Assembly (NCBI GenBank): GCA_030433275.1 | Contig: JAUILK010000002.1 | Location: forward strand, 1 to 64,000 | Length of the DNA: 64,000 nucleotides | Source of the DNA: Gammaproteobacteria bacterium | GTDB lineage: Bacteria > Pseudomonadota > Gammaproteobacteria > Nitrococcales > Nitrococcaceae | Direction of reading: 5' to 3' | Shown here: piece after piece, positions 38,193 through 47,730 of the stretch | How the letters are laid out: every line of letters begins with the position of its first letter | Numbering within the stretch: the stretch's first letter is position 1 | The notes under the pieces: model-generated | What the model was told of the DNA's origin: nothing | What the model saw: the letters and a program-made list of their open reading frames with translations, nothing else | Databases searched by the model: none | Program-made: the position numbers and the translations under genes

Positions 38193-38588
38193 ATGATCAA
38201 AGCACACGTTCGACATATTCTAGTACCCGACGAACAGCGCTGCCGAGAATTGAAAGAGCGCATCGACAACGGTGAGGACTTCGCCACTCTCGCCAAGCGG
38301 TTTTCCCACTGCCCGTCGGGGCATCATGGCGGCGATCTGGGAGAATTCGGTGCTGGACGGATGGTGGCCCAATTCGACGAGGTGGCTTTTGAGGGCGAAG
38401 TGAACAAGGTACATGGTCCAGTGCGCACCCAGTTCGGCTACCATCTGATCGAGGTACTCAGCCGCGGCGAGCGCAAAGACTCACCTGTTGCGGCCCTGCG
38501 GAAAAAATGCCAAGCGAGTTTGCGGGCGTGTCAAGCCACATTACGGTCGATTTTGACCCCAGAACGTAAGAGCGGACCGTGGGGATAA
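38193..38588 (+). CDS. Parvulin-type peptidyl-prolyl isomerase (second of tandem pair, extended C-terminus)
   Basis: A 131-residue paralogue of the neighbour at 37701, alike in both protein and DNA (RHILVPDEQRCRELKERI ... CPSGHHGGDLGEFGAG ... GPVRTQFGYHLIEV). It differs by about 38 extra C-terminal residues, Arg/Lys/Ser-rich with two Cys, which could come from loss of the old stop. ATG at 38193 follows AAGGAGG about 15 bases upstream; the longer open frame from 38007 is leader. Confidence 0.88.
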   Translation: MIKAHVRHILVPDEQRCRELKERIDNGEDFATLAKRFSHCPSGHHGGDLGEFGAGRMVAQFDEVAFEGEVNKVHGPVRTQFGYHLIEVLSRGERKDSPVAALRKKCQASLRACQATLRSILTPERKSGPWG

Positions 38589-38798
38589 CGGGCATGGAGG
38601 GGAGCTTGCGTGCCACTGTATAAAACCGGGCACGAAGCCTATAAGCTGCCAGGCCAGGAGAACAGCTCTTAGCGAAGCGGATACACAAGGATCTCGCGCG
38701 CCAGGGAAGGCGCCAGACCAAAATCCGATGATCGCGGGCATACGCCCTCACGCGCCACATGCTTCAGTGAATGGCCGCCGGCTGTTCCTTGTGCGATT

Positions 38799-39719
38799 TT
38801 ACTGGTAATCGATTTCGGTCTGACTGCCCACCTCCGGGCGCTTATCTAGGCGCTGACTCTTACCCCACCAGGAAATGAGTTTGTGACTGAGTTTGGCAGC
38901 GGTCATATCGGAGACGCAAGAAGGCTCCGGCACCAGCTCCACGAGGTCGCAACCGCGCAACGTCACGCCTGGGTTAAACAAGCAAGCTTCAATGATGGCC
39001 AGCGCTTGGTACCAGGACAACCCACCGGGTTGTGGCGTGCCCACCCCGGAAACGGCGGCCGGATTAAATGCGTCCATGTCGATCGTGAGCCAAACCGGAC
39101 CGCTCAGCGCAGCGATTGCCGCGAGCATTTCACGCCAGCACTCGGGGCGTTGCAATTCACGATCCAGAAAACAGCGTATGCCTGGATCACCATCGATACG
39201 GAGCGCCTCCTCGTCGAGCAGGGAACGCACGCCGACCATCAAAATAGTGTGGCCGGCTTCGCGGACGTGATGCATCGGGCAGGCATGGCTGAACCGCGTG
39301 CCTTCGAACTCGCGGCGCAGATCGGCATGGGCGTCCAGCAACACGACGGTGCCCGGAGCGCTCATGCGCCCCCGGATCAGCGCCGGGGTAATCGAGTGCT
39401 CACCGCCCAGCGCCAACAGCAACGGCCGGCTCGGCAACGCGGCCACACTTTGTTGTAAGCGCTGCTGGAAATCGCCCTCATCCTCGTGTGCGTGCTTGTC
39501 GATGGGTGGCAAGACCGTAATGCCCATATGCTTGAAAGGTGACCAGCGCTGATCCTCATCGTAGTATTCGAGCTGCTCTGTGGCCGCCAGGATCGCCGCA
39601 GGCCCGCGCCTGGTTCCCGGCTTATAGGAAACGGTCTGCTCGTAGGGAACCGGCAGCACAACCACATCAGTGCCATCGAGCGAGCGGTTCGGAAGCAACT
39701 GATAGCGCGCCGCGGCCAT
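38799..39719 (-). CDS. speB: Agmatinase-family ureohydrolase
   Basis: A 306-residue Mn-dependent ureohydrolase that releases urea from agmatine or a related guanidine. Metal-binding motifs: GGEHSITPALI (with His), LLDAHADLRREFEG and TIDMDAFNPAAVSGVGTPQPGG. ATG at 39719 starts MAAARYQLLPNRSL; the longer frame upstream overlaps the spermidine-synthase gene and is a shadow. It is the last gene of a three-gene unit and starts two bases from the end of the aminopropyltransferase gene. The substrate could be N1-aminopropylagmatine, as in Thermus, instead of agmatine. Confidence 0.9.
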   Translation of the reverse strand: MAAARYQLLPNRSLDGTDVVVLPVPYEQTVSYKPGTRRGPAAILAATEQLEYYDEDQRWSPFKHMGITVLPPIDKHAHEDEGDFQQRLQQSVAALPSRPLLLALGGEHSITPALIRGRMSAPGTVVLLDAHADLRREFEGTRFSHACPMHHVREAGHTILMVGVRSLLDEEALRIDGDPGIRCFLDRELQRPECWREMLAAIAALSGPVWLTIDMDAFNPAAVSGVGTPQPGGLSWYQALAIIEACLFNPGVTLRGCDLVELVPEPSCVSDMTAAKLSHKLISWWGKSQRLDKRPEVGSQTEIDYQ

Positions 39720-39720
39720 T

Positions 39721-40599
39721 TTACTTTTGTTTGCATGAAGTGAGCAGGCGAGAGCGCAGCGCCACAGGGAAGGTGAAAGCCCCGGCCAACGCCACCGGCC
39801 CGGTCGCCGGCAAAGCCAACGCCCGCTGCCGAACGCGCTCCATAAAGAGCTGCAGGGGCGGCGCACCAGGTTTGGGCAACGGTTCGTCGGAGGCGATCAC
39901 ATAGCTCCACAGATGATAAAAACTCGGCACCACGATGCCGTAGCTAGCCACATGACGAAACTCGCTGGCAAGCGTTGCACGCACCCACTTATGGCCCTCG
40001 CCGCTGGTCGCCGTAAGCCCCCCCGCCTGAGTAGCAAGCACGGCGCCGGAAGCGAGATGCTTACGCAATTCAGCATAGAGCTTGCGACTGTAAAGTGCGG
40101 CCGTCGGCGAGTCCCAGGCCTCGAAATCGACCAAATCGCCGATCACAACATCAAAGCTGTCCGTATTCTCGCCCAGAAATTCATTGATATCACGACACTG
40201 CAGGTCCAGCCGTGAATCCGCAAACGCCTCCCGATTCCAGTCAGCGAGGTGGCACCGGCAAAGCTCCACAAATTCCCGATCGATATCTACCATGATCACC
40301 TGCTCGACACACTGATGCCGCAGCACCTCCCGTGCAGTCGCACCCTCGCCGCCGCCCATAATCAGAACGCGCCGCGGCGCGGGGTGGAGGAGCAACGCCG
40401 GATGAACGAGTGCCTCGTGATAAATACCCTCGTCGGATTCGCAGGACTGGAGGTCACCGTCCAGCACCACACAAATCCCGTGCGCCGGCGAGCGGAAAAA
40501 CAAGTACTCCTGATAGTCAGTGCGCCCACGAGCGAGCACTTCGGCAACCGGCCGTAGTACCCGATCGCCATCGTTACTGTTCTGACTGTAGCTCAACAT
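39721..40599 (-). CDS. speE: Spermidine-synthase-like aminopropyltransferase
   Basis: A 292-residue enzyme of the spermidine/thermospermine synthase fold that transfers an aminopropyl group from decarboxylated AdoMet. Motifs: YQEYLFFRSP, CVVLDGDLQSCESDEGIYHEAL, VLIMGGGEGATAREVLRH and VIGDLVDFEAWDSPTAALYSRKLY. The start MLSYSQNSND at 40599 is two bases after the GNAT gene stop. The acceptor (putrescine, agmatine or spermidine) cannot be told from this alone. No AdoMet decarboxylase or arginine decarboxylase is in the window. Confidence 0.88.
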   Translation of the reverse strand: MLSYSQNSNDGDRVLRPVAEVLARGRTDYQEYLFFRSPAHGICVVLDGDLQSCESDEGIYHEALVHPALLLHPAPRRVLIMGGGEGATAREVLRHQCVEQVIMVDIDREFVELCRCHLADWNREAFADSRLDLQCRDINEFLGENTDSFDVVIGDLVDFEAWDSPTAALYSRKLYAELRKHLASGAVLATQAGGLTATSGEGHKWVRATLASEFRHVASYGIVVPSFYHLWSYVIASDEPLPKPGAPPLQLFMERVRQRALALPATGPVALAGAFTFPVALRSRLLTSCKQK

Positions 40600-40601
40600 A
40601 C

Positions 40602-41234
40602 TCAGAGCACTCCCACGAGATCGGGCACCCGCTGTAGCTGCCTCGCCAAGCGGGGATCGTCCGGACACACTTGATAGCCATCGCTAAACAAATGCTCGAT
40701 GACCTGGCGGATCAGTCCACCCGCAATGGAACCCAATTGCTTTGAGCGGTGTAACGTGAGCAGCTTCATTGGTTGGGTTGCGGTTAAGCTGCCATAGTGC
40801 GGAACTCGATAATCCAATGCCAGCTGACGGAAGCCCTGGCCTAGGTAAAACGGCACCAACTCTGCTTCGGCTTCCACGAACAACCACTCCGGACCAGGCC
40901 CAGCGTGGAAAGCGCAGACCGCATCACGCAGCAGCCGCCGGCCTACCCCACGCCCACGCGCCGTCTGATGCACCGCCAAAAACGTCAGAACGACATAATC
41001 CAATACCGCTACCTGGTCCAGCAGATGGAAACCGACGACAGGCTCATCAGCACACCGCAGCACAGTTAGCCGATAACGACCCGAGCCGACCCGCATGGCG
41101 ATCCGCGGCAACGGCTCCCGCTCCCAGAATGGAAATGCGTGCTGATACAGGGTGGCAAAGGCCGACCACTCCGGACTCTTGGAAGAGTACACCGGCACCA
41201 GCACAGGCTCTGCCCGCTCGGCTTTCATCGTCAT
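40602..41234 (-). CDS. GNAT-family N-acetyltransferase
   Basis: A 210-residue acetyltransferase. The CoA-binding stretch VHQTARGRGVGRRLLRDAV (Q/RxxGxG/A) is clear, followed by LVPFYLGQGFRQLALDYRVPHYG. The C-terminal third (SKQLGSIAGGLIRQVIEHLF) is an extra helical part. As first gene of a tight unit with an aminopropyltransferase and an agmatinase it may acetylate a polyamine, but a protein substrate is possible. Confidence 0.82.
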   Translation of the reverse strand: MTMKAERAEPVLVPVYSSKSPEWSAFATLYQHAFPFWEREPLPRIAMRVGSGRYRLTVLRCADEPVVGFHLLDQVAVLDYVVLTFLAVHQTARGRGVGRRLLRDAVCAFHAGPGPEWLFVEAEAELVPFYLGQGFRQLALDYRVPHYGSLTATQPMKLLTLHRSKQLGSIAGGLIRQVIEHLFSDGYQVCPDDPRLARQLQRVPDLVGVL

Positions 41235-41503
41235 TCGATTGCGGTCACTGGATCAGTTTACCGACTCCCGCGCTCCCCACCACCCGATCCGACTGGCATT
41301 GAGCGCCCCAGTTCGGATCGCCATACACACCATTGACAGCTCCAGTTAGCGAAACAGTGTACCAAGATCGCGCGGTGCACTTCATACGGTTCCCCCTGCC
41401 GCAGTGATTGATTACACTTGGCCCGCCATCGTGCGTCCAACCACAGCAAGTGATTCACGCAGACGGCACGCGCGATCTTAACCAGATAATTAGCCGATAG
41501 ACC

Positions 41504-44500
41504 ATGGCCCCAAATCGCCTGACCCCCATGACACCACCGCTACCGGGCAAACCGGGGCAATACCTGGACTGGTACGGCCTGCCTGGCGCCGGCCCAGCGC
41601 TCGCCATCGCCAATGCGGCGATGGCGAACATGAATCTGACCTTGGTTGCGGCGGCGAGCTCCCAGCTTGCACAACAGCTGGAAACGGAGCTGCGCTTTTT
41701 CGCCGGTGATTCGCTGGATGTACAGATGATGCCGGACTGGGAGACATTGCCCTACGATGTCTTCTCCCCACACCAGGATATCGTTTCGCAACGCCTGCGT
41801 ACCCTTTATCGGCTGCCCACAGTTCAGCGATCCGTACTCATTGTTCCCATTGCCACATTGATCCAGCGCATTGCGCCGGCAAACTACCTGGAGGGGCGGG
41901 CCTTCCTCGTGCAAACCGGCGAGCGCATGGTGCTCGATGACATGCGCACTCAACTGGAACGCTCCGGCTATCGATGCGTCTCGCAAGTCATGGAACACGG
42001 CGAATTCGCCGTGCGGGGCTCAATCCTGGATCTCTTCCCCATGGGCAGCGATGGCCCTTATCGTATCGATCTCCTCGACGAGGAGATCGACTCCATCCGC
42101 ACTTTCGATCCGGAGAGCCAGCGCAGCCGGGCACGCATAGAGCGCATCGAGTTGCTGCCCGCTCGTGAGTTCCCCACGGACGAGGCGGCCATTACCCGCT
42201 TCCGCGGCAACTACCGCAGTCTTTTCGAAGGCGATCCCACCTCCAGTCTCATCTACCGGGAGGTGAGTGCGGGGCACCTGCCAAACGGCATCGAGTATTA
42301 TCTACCGCTGTTCTTCCAAGCAACGGCTACGCTGTTTGATTATCTACCCGGTGACACGCTCACCGTCGTTATGGGTGAGGCGGACGCTGAACTGGACCTG
42401 GCCTGGCGCCATATCCAACAGCGCTACGAGCAGCGCCGGCATGACCGGGAGCGCCCGCTGCTTGCCCCGGAACGCCTTTATCTCGCACCGGATGAGTTGC
42501 GGGCCCGGCTCAAACGCTTCCGCCGGGTGCGCTGTCATGAGCACGCGCCCGAGGCCACCGACCGCCCCTGCTTTGCCGCTGCACCGATTCCCGACTTGCG
42601 CATCGCTCCGCAACAAGCCAACCCTTTGGAACGGTTGCAGCAATTCTTGCAAGACTATTCGGGGCGTGTGCTGTTCATAGCCGAATCAGCCGGCCGGCGT
42701 GAGGATTTATTAGCCCGCCTGCGCAACATTCCCATACATCCCCAACCGGTCGAGGGTTGGGCCGATTTTTTGGACCATAAGGTTCGGCTCGCCGTCGCTG
42801 TAGCTCCGCTCGAACAAGGCGTGCAGCTTGATGAACCGCCGATTGCGCTGCTACCCGAGGCCGCTTTGTTCGCTGGCCGGGCGCAACAGCGCCGCCGCCG
42901 TCAGACCACGGAGCGCGATCCAGAGGCGATCATCCGCGACCTAACCGATCTCCACCTCGACACGCCGGTCGTGCACAAAGACCATGGCGTCGGCCGTTAC
43001 CGGGGACTGCAGATCATCGAAGTCGGCGGAATTACCACCGAATTCTTGACCATCGAATACGCCGGCGGCGATAAGCTCTACGCACCGGTCTCGGCACTGC
43101 ATCTGGTCACGCGCTACACCGGGATGGACCCTGAGCACGCCCCACTGCATCGACTCGGCGGGGAGCAGTGGGAACGCGCCCGCCGCCGCGCCGCCGAACG
43201 CGCCCGCGATGTGGCCGCCGAATTGCTGGAAATCTATGCCCGCCGTGCGGCAGCACACGGTCATGCCTATTGTTTCCCTCGGCCGGACTACGAAGCATTC
43301 GCCAGCCAGTTTCCCTTCGAAGAGACACCCGATCAGCAGCAAGCCATCGACGCAGTGCTTAACGACCTGGAATCGAACCAGCCCATGGATCGCGTCGTTT
43401 GCGGTGATGTCGGCTTCGGAAAAACCGAGGTCGCGATGCGCGCGGCCTTCATCGGGGTACAGGACGGTCGGCAGGTCGCAGTATTGGTCCCTACCACCCT
43501 CCTCGCTCAACAGCACTTCCGCAATTTCCGCGACCGCTTCGCCGACTGGGCCGTTCGAATCGAGCAACTCTCGCGTTTCCGCAGCTCAAAAGAGCAAAAC
43601 ACCGCCCTGCAGGATCTCGCGGCCGGCAAAGTGGATATCGTCATTGGTACCCACAAACTGCTGCAGCCCAGCGTGCGGTTCAAAAATCTGGGATTAGTGA
43701 TCATCGATGAAGAGCATCGCTTCGGAGTGCGACAAAAAGAACAGCTCAAGCGCCTGCGTGCCAACGTCGACGTACTCATGTTGACCGCGACACCAATACC
43801 GCGGACCCTGAATATGGCACTGGCAAAGCTGCGTGATATGTCCATCATCGCCACACCACCGGCGCGCCGACTTGCCGTCAAGACATTCGTCAACCAGTGG
43901 AACGACGCTCTGATCCAGGAAGCCTGTCTGCGCGAGCTGCATCGTGGTGGCCAAGTCTATTTCCTGCATAATGAAATCCGCAGCATCGAACGCATCGCCC
44001 AGCAACTCCATGAACTGATCCCAAACGCCCGGGTACGCATCGCCCATGGTCAAATGCGCGAGACCGAACTCGAACGGGTGATGCTGGACTTCTACCATCA
44101 GCGCTTCAACGTGCTAGTTTGCACCACGATTATCGAGAGCGGCATCGATGTTCCGAGTGCCAATACCATCATCATCAACCGTGCGGACCGCTTGGGACTG
44201 GCGCGGCTCTATCAGCTGCGGGGCCGAGTCGGGCGCTCCCATCATCGAGCCTATGCCTATCTGATCGCACCGCCGAAAAACCTGATGACGCCGGATGCAG
44301 TCAAACGCCTGGAGGCAATTTCCTCACTCGAGGATCTCGGCGTCGGCTTTTCACTCGCTAGCCACGATTTGGAAATTCGAGGTGCCGGCGAACTCCTCGG
44401 CGACGAGCAAAGCGGTCAGATTCAGGAAGTTGGGTTCACTCTCTACTCCGAACTACTCGAGCGCGCCGTGCAAAGTCTGCGGGAAGGGCGCGAGCCCACG

Positions 44501-44968
44501 CTCGATCCACAACCCGGCAGTGCAACCGAGGTGGATCTGCGCATCCCTGCATTGCTGCCGGAGGATTACCTCCCGGATATTCATGCCCGACTGGTAATGT
44601 ACAAACGCATTGCCAGCGCGTGCAACGAAGAGGCTCTGCGCGAACTGCAAATCGAAATGATCGATCGGTTTGGTCTTTTCCCCCAGCCGGTCAAAAATCT
44701 GTTCCGCCAAGCGGAAATCAGGCTACACGCCGAGCGCATCGGCATCAGCAAAGTGGAGGCGGGGCCACGAGGCGGAATTCTAGTGTTCCGACCGGAACCC
44801 GACGTCAGCCCGGCAACAATTGTCCGGCTGGTCCAGGAAAACCCCAACGTCTACCGACTCGAAGGCCAAGAGCGACTGCAGTTCCGCCAAGCACTGGAAG
44901 ACGCTGAGCAAAGGATCAGTACGGTCGCAAAGCTTCTAGATAGGCTCACAAAGCAAGAGGCGGCCTAA
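41504..44968 (+). CDS. mfd: Transcription-repair coupling factor Mfd
   Basis: A 1154-residue DNA translocase that removes RNA polymerase stalled at lesions and recruits UvrA. The UvrB-like N-terminal part (DWETLPYDVFSPHQDIVSQRL, FAVRGSILDLFPMG) is followed by the RNA-polymerase-interaction domain (HKDHGVGRYRGLQ) and RecG-like helicase: Walker A CGDVGFGKTEVAMRA near 632, DEEH box near 735, then LRGRVGRS. The C-terminal TRCF domain (RIPALLPEDYLPDIHARLVMYKRI) is present. Length is normal. csiV follows four bases later. Confidence 0.97.
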   Translation: MAPNRLTPMTPPLPGKPGQYLDWYGLPGAGPALAIANAAMANMNLTLVAAASSQLAQQLETELRFFAGDSLDVQMMPDWETLPYDVFSPHQDIVSQRLRTLYRLPTVQRSVLIVPIATLIQRIAPANYLEGRAFLVQTGERMVLDDMRTQLERSGYRCVSQVMEHGEFAVRGSILDLFPMGSDGPYRIDLLDEEIDSIRTFDPESQRSRARIERIELLPAREFPTDEAAITRFRGNYRSLFEGDPTSSLIYREVSAGHLPNGIEYYLPLFFQATATLFDYLPGDTLTVVMGEADAELDLAWRHIQQRYEQRRHDRERPLLAPERLYLAPDELRARLKRFRRVRCHEHAPEATDRPCFAAAPIPDLRIAPQQANPLERLQQFLQDYSGRVLFIAESAGRREDLLARLRNIPIHPQPVEGWADFLDHKVRLAVAVAPLEQGVQLDEPPIALLPEAALFAGRAQQRRRRQTTERDPEAIIRDLTDLHLDTPVVHKDHGVGRYRGLQIIEVGGITTEFLTIEYAGGDKLYAPVSALHLVTRYTGMDPEHAPLHRLGGEQWERARRRAAERARDVAAELLEIYARRAAAHGHAYCFPRPDYEAFASQFPFEETPDQQQAIDAVLNDLESNQPMDRVVCGDVGFGKTEVAMRAAFIGVQDGRQVAVLVPTTLLAQQHFRNFRDRFADWAVRIEQLSRFRSSKEQNTALQDLAAGKVDIVIGTHKLLQPSVRFKNLGLVIIDEEHRFGVRQKEQLKRLRANVDVLMLTATPIPRTLNMALAKLRDMSIIATPPARRLAVKTFVNQWNDALIQEACLRELHRGGQVYFLHNEIRSIERIAQQLHELIPNARVRIAHGQMRETELERVMLDFYHQRFNVLVCTTIIESGIDVPSANTIIINRADRLGLARLYQLRGRVGRSHHRAYAYLIAPPKNLMTPDAVKRLEAISSLEDLGVGFSLASHDLEIRGAGELLGDEQSGQIQEVGFTLYSELLERAVQSLREGREPTLDPQPGSATEVDLRIPALLPEDYLPDIHARLVMYKRIASACNEEALRELQIEMIDRFGLFPQPVKNLFRQAEIRLHAERIGISKVEAGPRGGILVFRPEPDVSPATIVRLVQENPNVYRLEGQERLQFRQALEDAEQRISTVAKLLDRLTKQEAA

Positions 44969-44972
44969 GCCG

Positions 44973-45686
44973 ATGGACCAACGCCGGCCCGATCGCTACA
45001 TTGTCACAGCGCTGGTCTTACTTCTGGCCGCGCTGGCCCCACCTGGGCTAGCGCAGAATAAATATGCGGTGGAGGTGGTGATCTTTCGCCACTGGGAAGC
45101 TCCTGGCGACGACGCGGAATTCTGGCCTGGCCAGCCGCAACCGATCTCACGTTCAGCAATCAAACGTCTAACCACCCTGGGAACCGCGGTAAGCGGCACC
45201 GACACACCGAAGTTCAGTCGCCTGCCGGACACGGAGTTGCAGCTCGCAGGCATCCAACAGCGCCTCACGCATTCTGATGACTACCGCGTGTTGCTACATG
45301 CCGGCTGGCGGCAACCGAGCCTCAAACCTAACCACGCCGTCGCCATCGTATTGCCGCTGAACTGGTTCCCGCCAGCGCGGCCTACGGCAAACGCCGGCGC
45401 CATTCAAAACCCGTTCGAATTCTTGCCGCAGGGCACTCGCCTTTGGGGAACGCTCCGTCTGGTCCAGAAGCGCTACATCCACTTTCAGGTGGATCTCCGC
45501 TATCGGCGTGACGGCATCGGCAGCGCGAGCGCGGACAACATGACAACAGTCTATCCAATGACCCAAAGCCAGCGTATGCGGGTGGGGGACATTAACTATC
45601 TCGATCACCCGGTGCTTGGCATTCTGGTACAGGTGCGCCAACTAACGCCCCGTCCCAAACCTAACCGCGCTCAGCGGAGCGACTGA
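44973..45686 (+). CDS. CsiV family protein
   Basis: A 237-residue exported protein with a signal peptide (cleavage near GLAQ-NKYAVE) and the CsiV pattern: YAVEVVIFRHWEA, RLTHSDDYRVLLHAGWRQP, GTLRLVQKRYIHFQVDLRYR and QSQRMRVGDINYLDHPVLGILVQV. CsiV is a periplasmic peptidoglycan-associated protein needed for growth on D-amino acids in Vibrio. It often lies after mfd in gammaproteobacteria, as here. Confidence 0.87.
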   Translation: MDQRRPDRYIVTALVLLLAALAPPGLAQNKYAVEVVIFRHWEAPGDDAEFWPGQPQPISRSAIKRLTTLGTAVSGTDTPKFSRLPDTELQLAGIQQRLTHSDDYRVLLHAGWRQPSLKPNHAVAIVLPLNWFPPARPTANAGAIQNPFEFLPQGTRLWGTLRLVQKRYIHFQVDLRYRRDGIGSASADNMTTVYPMTQSQRMRVGDINYLDHPVLGILVQVRQLTPRPKPNRAQRSD

Positions 45687-45799
45687 ATCAATCGGTAAAG
45701 ACGCATGTCCCGGCCAGCAGAGTGGTGTCGCGAGCGGTCTCAGTGATGATCTGACGACCGGATGGCACCGGACGACCCGTGCCACCAGAACCCTGCCAC

Positions 45800-46540
45800 C
45801 TAGAGCCTGTGGATCAGTTCGGTCAACAGCTTCCGGACCTGCGTCATGCCCGTACGTAACGTGCTCTCGATCTCGCTCATCGCCACAAAGGTCTGCCCAT
45901 GCAGCCCCGCTGCCCAGTTCGCCACTACGGCGCAGGTCGCGTAGGGGAGTTCCAGCTCCCGCGCCAAAGCCACTTCCGGCATACCCGTCATACCGACCAT
46001 GGAACAGCCATCACGGGCCATCCGGCCAATCTCCGCGGCCGTCTCTAGCCGTGGCCCCTGCGTCGCCCCGTAGGTACCCTGCTCCGCTGCATCGATTCCC
46101 GCCGCGCGTGCGGATTCGATCAGCAATACACGCAGTGCCCGATCATAGGGCTGAGTAAAATCGATATGAACGACCTGTGCGAGGTTTTCACCAAAGAACG
46201 TATGATCACGGCACCAGGTGTAATCGATGATCTGATCGGGGAATACGAGCCGGCCGGGAGACAAATCCTCGGCGATGCCACCGACGGCGGCCACAGCTAA
46301 AATCCATCCGACATTCAAATGCTTGAGTGCCCATATGTTGGCGCGATAATTAACTTTATGGGGCGGAATGGTGTGGCCATAGCCATGGCGCGCGAGAAAC
46401 ATGATCGGCTTACCGTCCAACGCTCCATGCGTGATGGGACCTGACGGCTCACCATAGGGGGTGTGCACCATTTCACGACGCTCGATTTCCAACCCATGAA
46501 GAGAAGTCAATCCCGTCCCGCCGATAATGGCAAGCGTCAT
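45800..46540 (-). CDS. S-methyl-5'-thioinosine phosphorylase (MTAP family)
   Basis: A 246-residue purine nucleoside phosphorylase of the MTAP/PNP family, working in methionine and purine salvage. Motifs: IIGGTGLTSL (phosphate loop), FLARHGYGHTIPPHKVNYRANI and GMTGMPEVALARELELPYATCAVVANWAAG. The VANWAAG end matches the Pseudomonas-type methylthioinosine phosphorylase better than true MTA phosphorylase, but specificity is not proven. It is last in the nagZ-dsrE-hpt block, and the hpt neighbour could use the hypoxanthine it releases. Confidence 0.85.
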   Translation of the reverse strand: MTLAIIGGTGLTSLHGLEIERREMVHTPYGEPSGPITHGALDGKPIMFLARHGYGHTIPPHKVNYRANIWALKHLNVGWILAVAAVGGIAEDLSPGRLVFPDQIIDYTWCRDHTFFGENLAQVVHIDFTQPYDRALRVLLIESARAAGIDAAEQGTYGATQGPRLETAAEIGRMARDGCSMVGMTGMPEVALARELELPYATCAVVANWAAGLHGQTFVAMSEIESTLRTGMTQVRKLLTELIHRL

Positions 46541-46605
46541 ACATGGCTCCTTGCGCTATGATGCAGTTAGGGCTGGCACGCCCAGATTAACAACCAGTCA
46601 ACGGA

Positions 46606-47181
46606 TCAATCCTCGAGTTCCCGTTTGACGGCATAAATTCCGGTCAGATTGCGGAAATAGCCCTTGTAGTCCATGCCAGCGCCGAATACATACCGGTCAT
46701 CGACCTCCAGCCCATAAAAATTGGCCTCGAGCCCTTCGAAGCGCCGCTCGTGTTGCTTATTCACCAGCACGGCGGCAAGCACTTCCTGTGCTCCGCCCTC
46801 ATAGCACTCATCAATGATCCCCGCCAATGTGTGACCTTCATCGAGAATATCGTCGACTATAAGCACTGTGCGCTCACGCAACGATGTCTGCGGCCGAGCG
46901 AGCCAAACCAGGTCCGCACCCCGGGTCGAGCGGTGATAGCGGGTTGCATGGATGTAATCCACTTCCAGCGGAAATTGAAGCCGCGGCAGTAACTTGCCCA
47001 GCGGCACGAGCGCTCCGGTCATCACGCCCAGGACAACCGGCATGCTACCGCCCAACTCGACCTCGATTTCCCGCGCCATCTGGTCCAAAGCACGCTCGAC
47101 ATCTTCCTCGGTATGAAGTCGCTCAGCACTCCGGAGCACTTCGTCCAGACGCTGCGGAGTCACCTGCTGCTGCGTTGCCAT
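46606..47181 (-). CDS. hpt: Hypoxanthine-guanine phosphoribosyltransferase
   Basis: A 191-residue type I phosphoribosyltransferase that converts hypoxanthine or guanine with PRPP to IMP or GMP. The PRPP motif is VLIVDDILDEGHTLAGI; VMTGALVPLGKLLPRL and the C-terminal VDDRYVFGAGMDYKGYFRNL are family marks. It lies 65 bases before the phosphorylase gene and 20 bases after the dsrE-like gene on the same strand. Confidence 0.9.
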   Translation of the reverse strand: MATQQQVTPQRLDEVLRSAERLHTEEDVERALDQMAREIEVELGGSMPVVLGVMTGALVPLGKLLPRLQFPLEVDYIHATRYHRSTRGADLVWLARPQTSLRERTVLIVDDILDEGHTLAGIIDECYEGGAQEVLAAVLVNKQHERRFEGLEANFYGLEVDDRYVFGAGMDYKGYFRNLTGIYAVKRELED

Positions 47182-47201
47182 TTAACCGTCTCGCCGCCTG
47201 C

Positions 47202-47570
47202 TTAGTAAGAAAGCGCCACCGTGTCGTTATCCATCGCTTCGCTGATGATGTAAGCGCTGCCCACCGCCTCGCTGATTTCAGGAATCAGATCGCCGCCCCA
47301 AATATCGATCGTGGTAGACGAGACTTTGAATACCACACCCGCCGCAAGGGCCTCCCGGATCAAATCATAGACGGTCTTGCTCGCCCCTTCATGAATACGC
47401 AGACTCTCAGCGATGCCTCGCAAGGCAAGCCGCCCGGAGATTCCGCTGAAAATCACTTCCACGTCGTACTCCATCGCAGCGGCCACGGTCGCCTGCATGA
47501 TTGGTGCGCCCATCTCAGGACCGCTCGTCGGGTCAGTATTCACCATGATGATTAGCAGCTTACTCGCCAA
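47202..47570 (-). CDS. DsrE/DsrF-like family protein
   Basis: A 122-residue protein with the DsrE-like fold: KLLIIMVNTDPTSGPEMGAPIMQATVAAAMEYDVEVIFSG, then SSTTIDIWGGDLIPEISEAVGSAYI. It lacks the paired catalytic Cys of sulfur-transfer members, so a role in sulfur relay is doubtful. TTG at 47570 is chosen as start because GGGGGA lies seven bases upstream and the family's first strand follows; the frame stays open to 47627. It sits inside the nagZ-hpt unit. Confidence 0.75.
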   Translation of the reverse strand: MASKLLIIMVNTDPTSGPEMGAPIMQATVAAAMEYDVEVIFSGISGRLALRGIAESLRIHEGASKTVYDLIREALAAGVVFKVSSTTIDIWGGDLIPEISEAVGSAYIISEAMDNDTVALSY

Positions 47571-47730
47571 CGCGGCATCCCCCAACGCTCGTGCCCTGGC
47601 TTGAAGAGCGAGAATTATAGGTGCCACATCTATAGGACACCACCCCCGCGACGGGCAAGTTCGAAGTTAGCTCGACCCACTTGCAAATTAGCTGGTATGG
47701 GCGACACGCAAATCGCTGCTGCCACCACCG

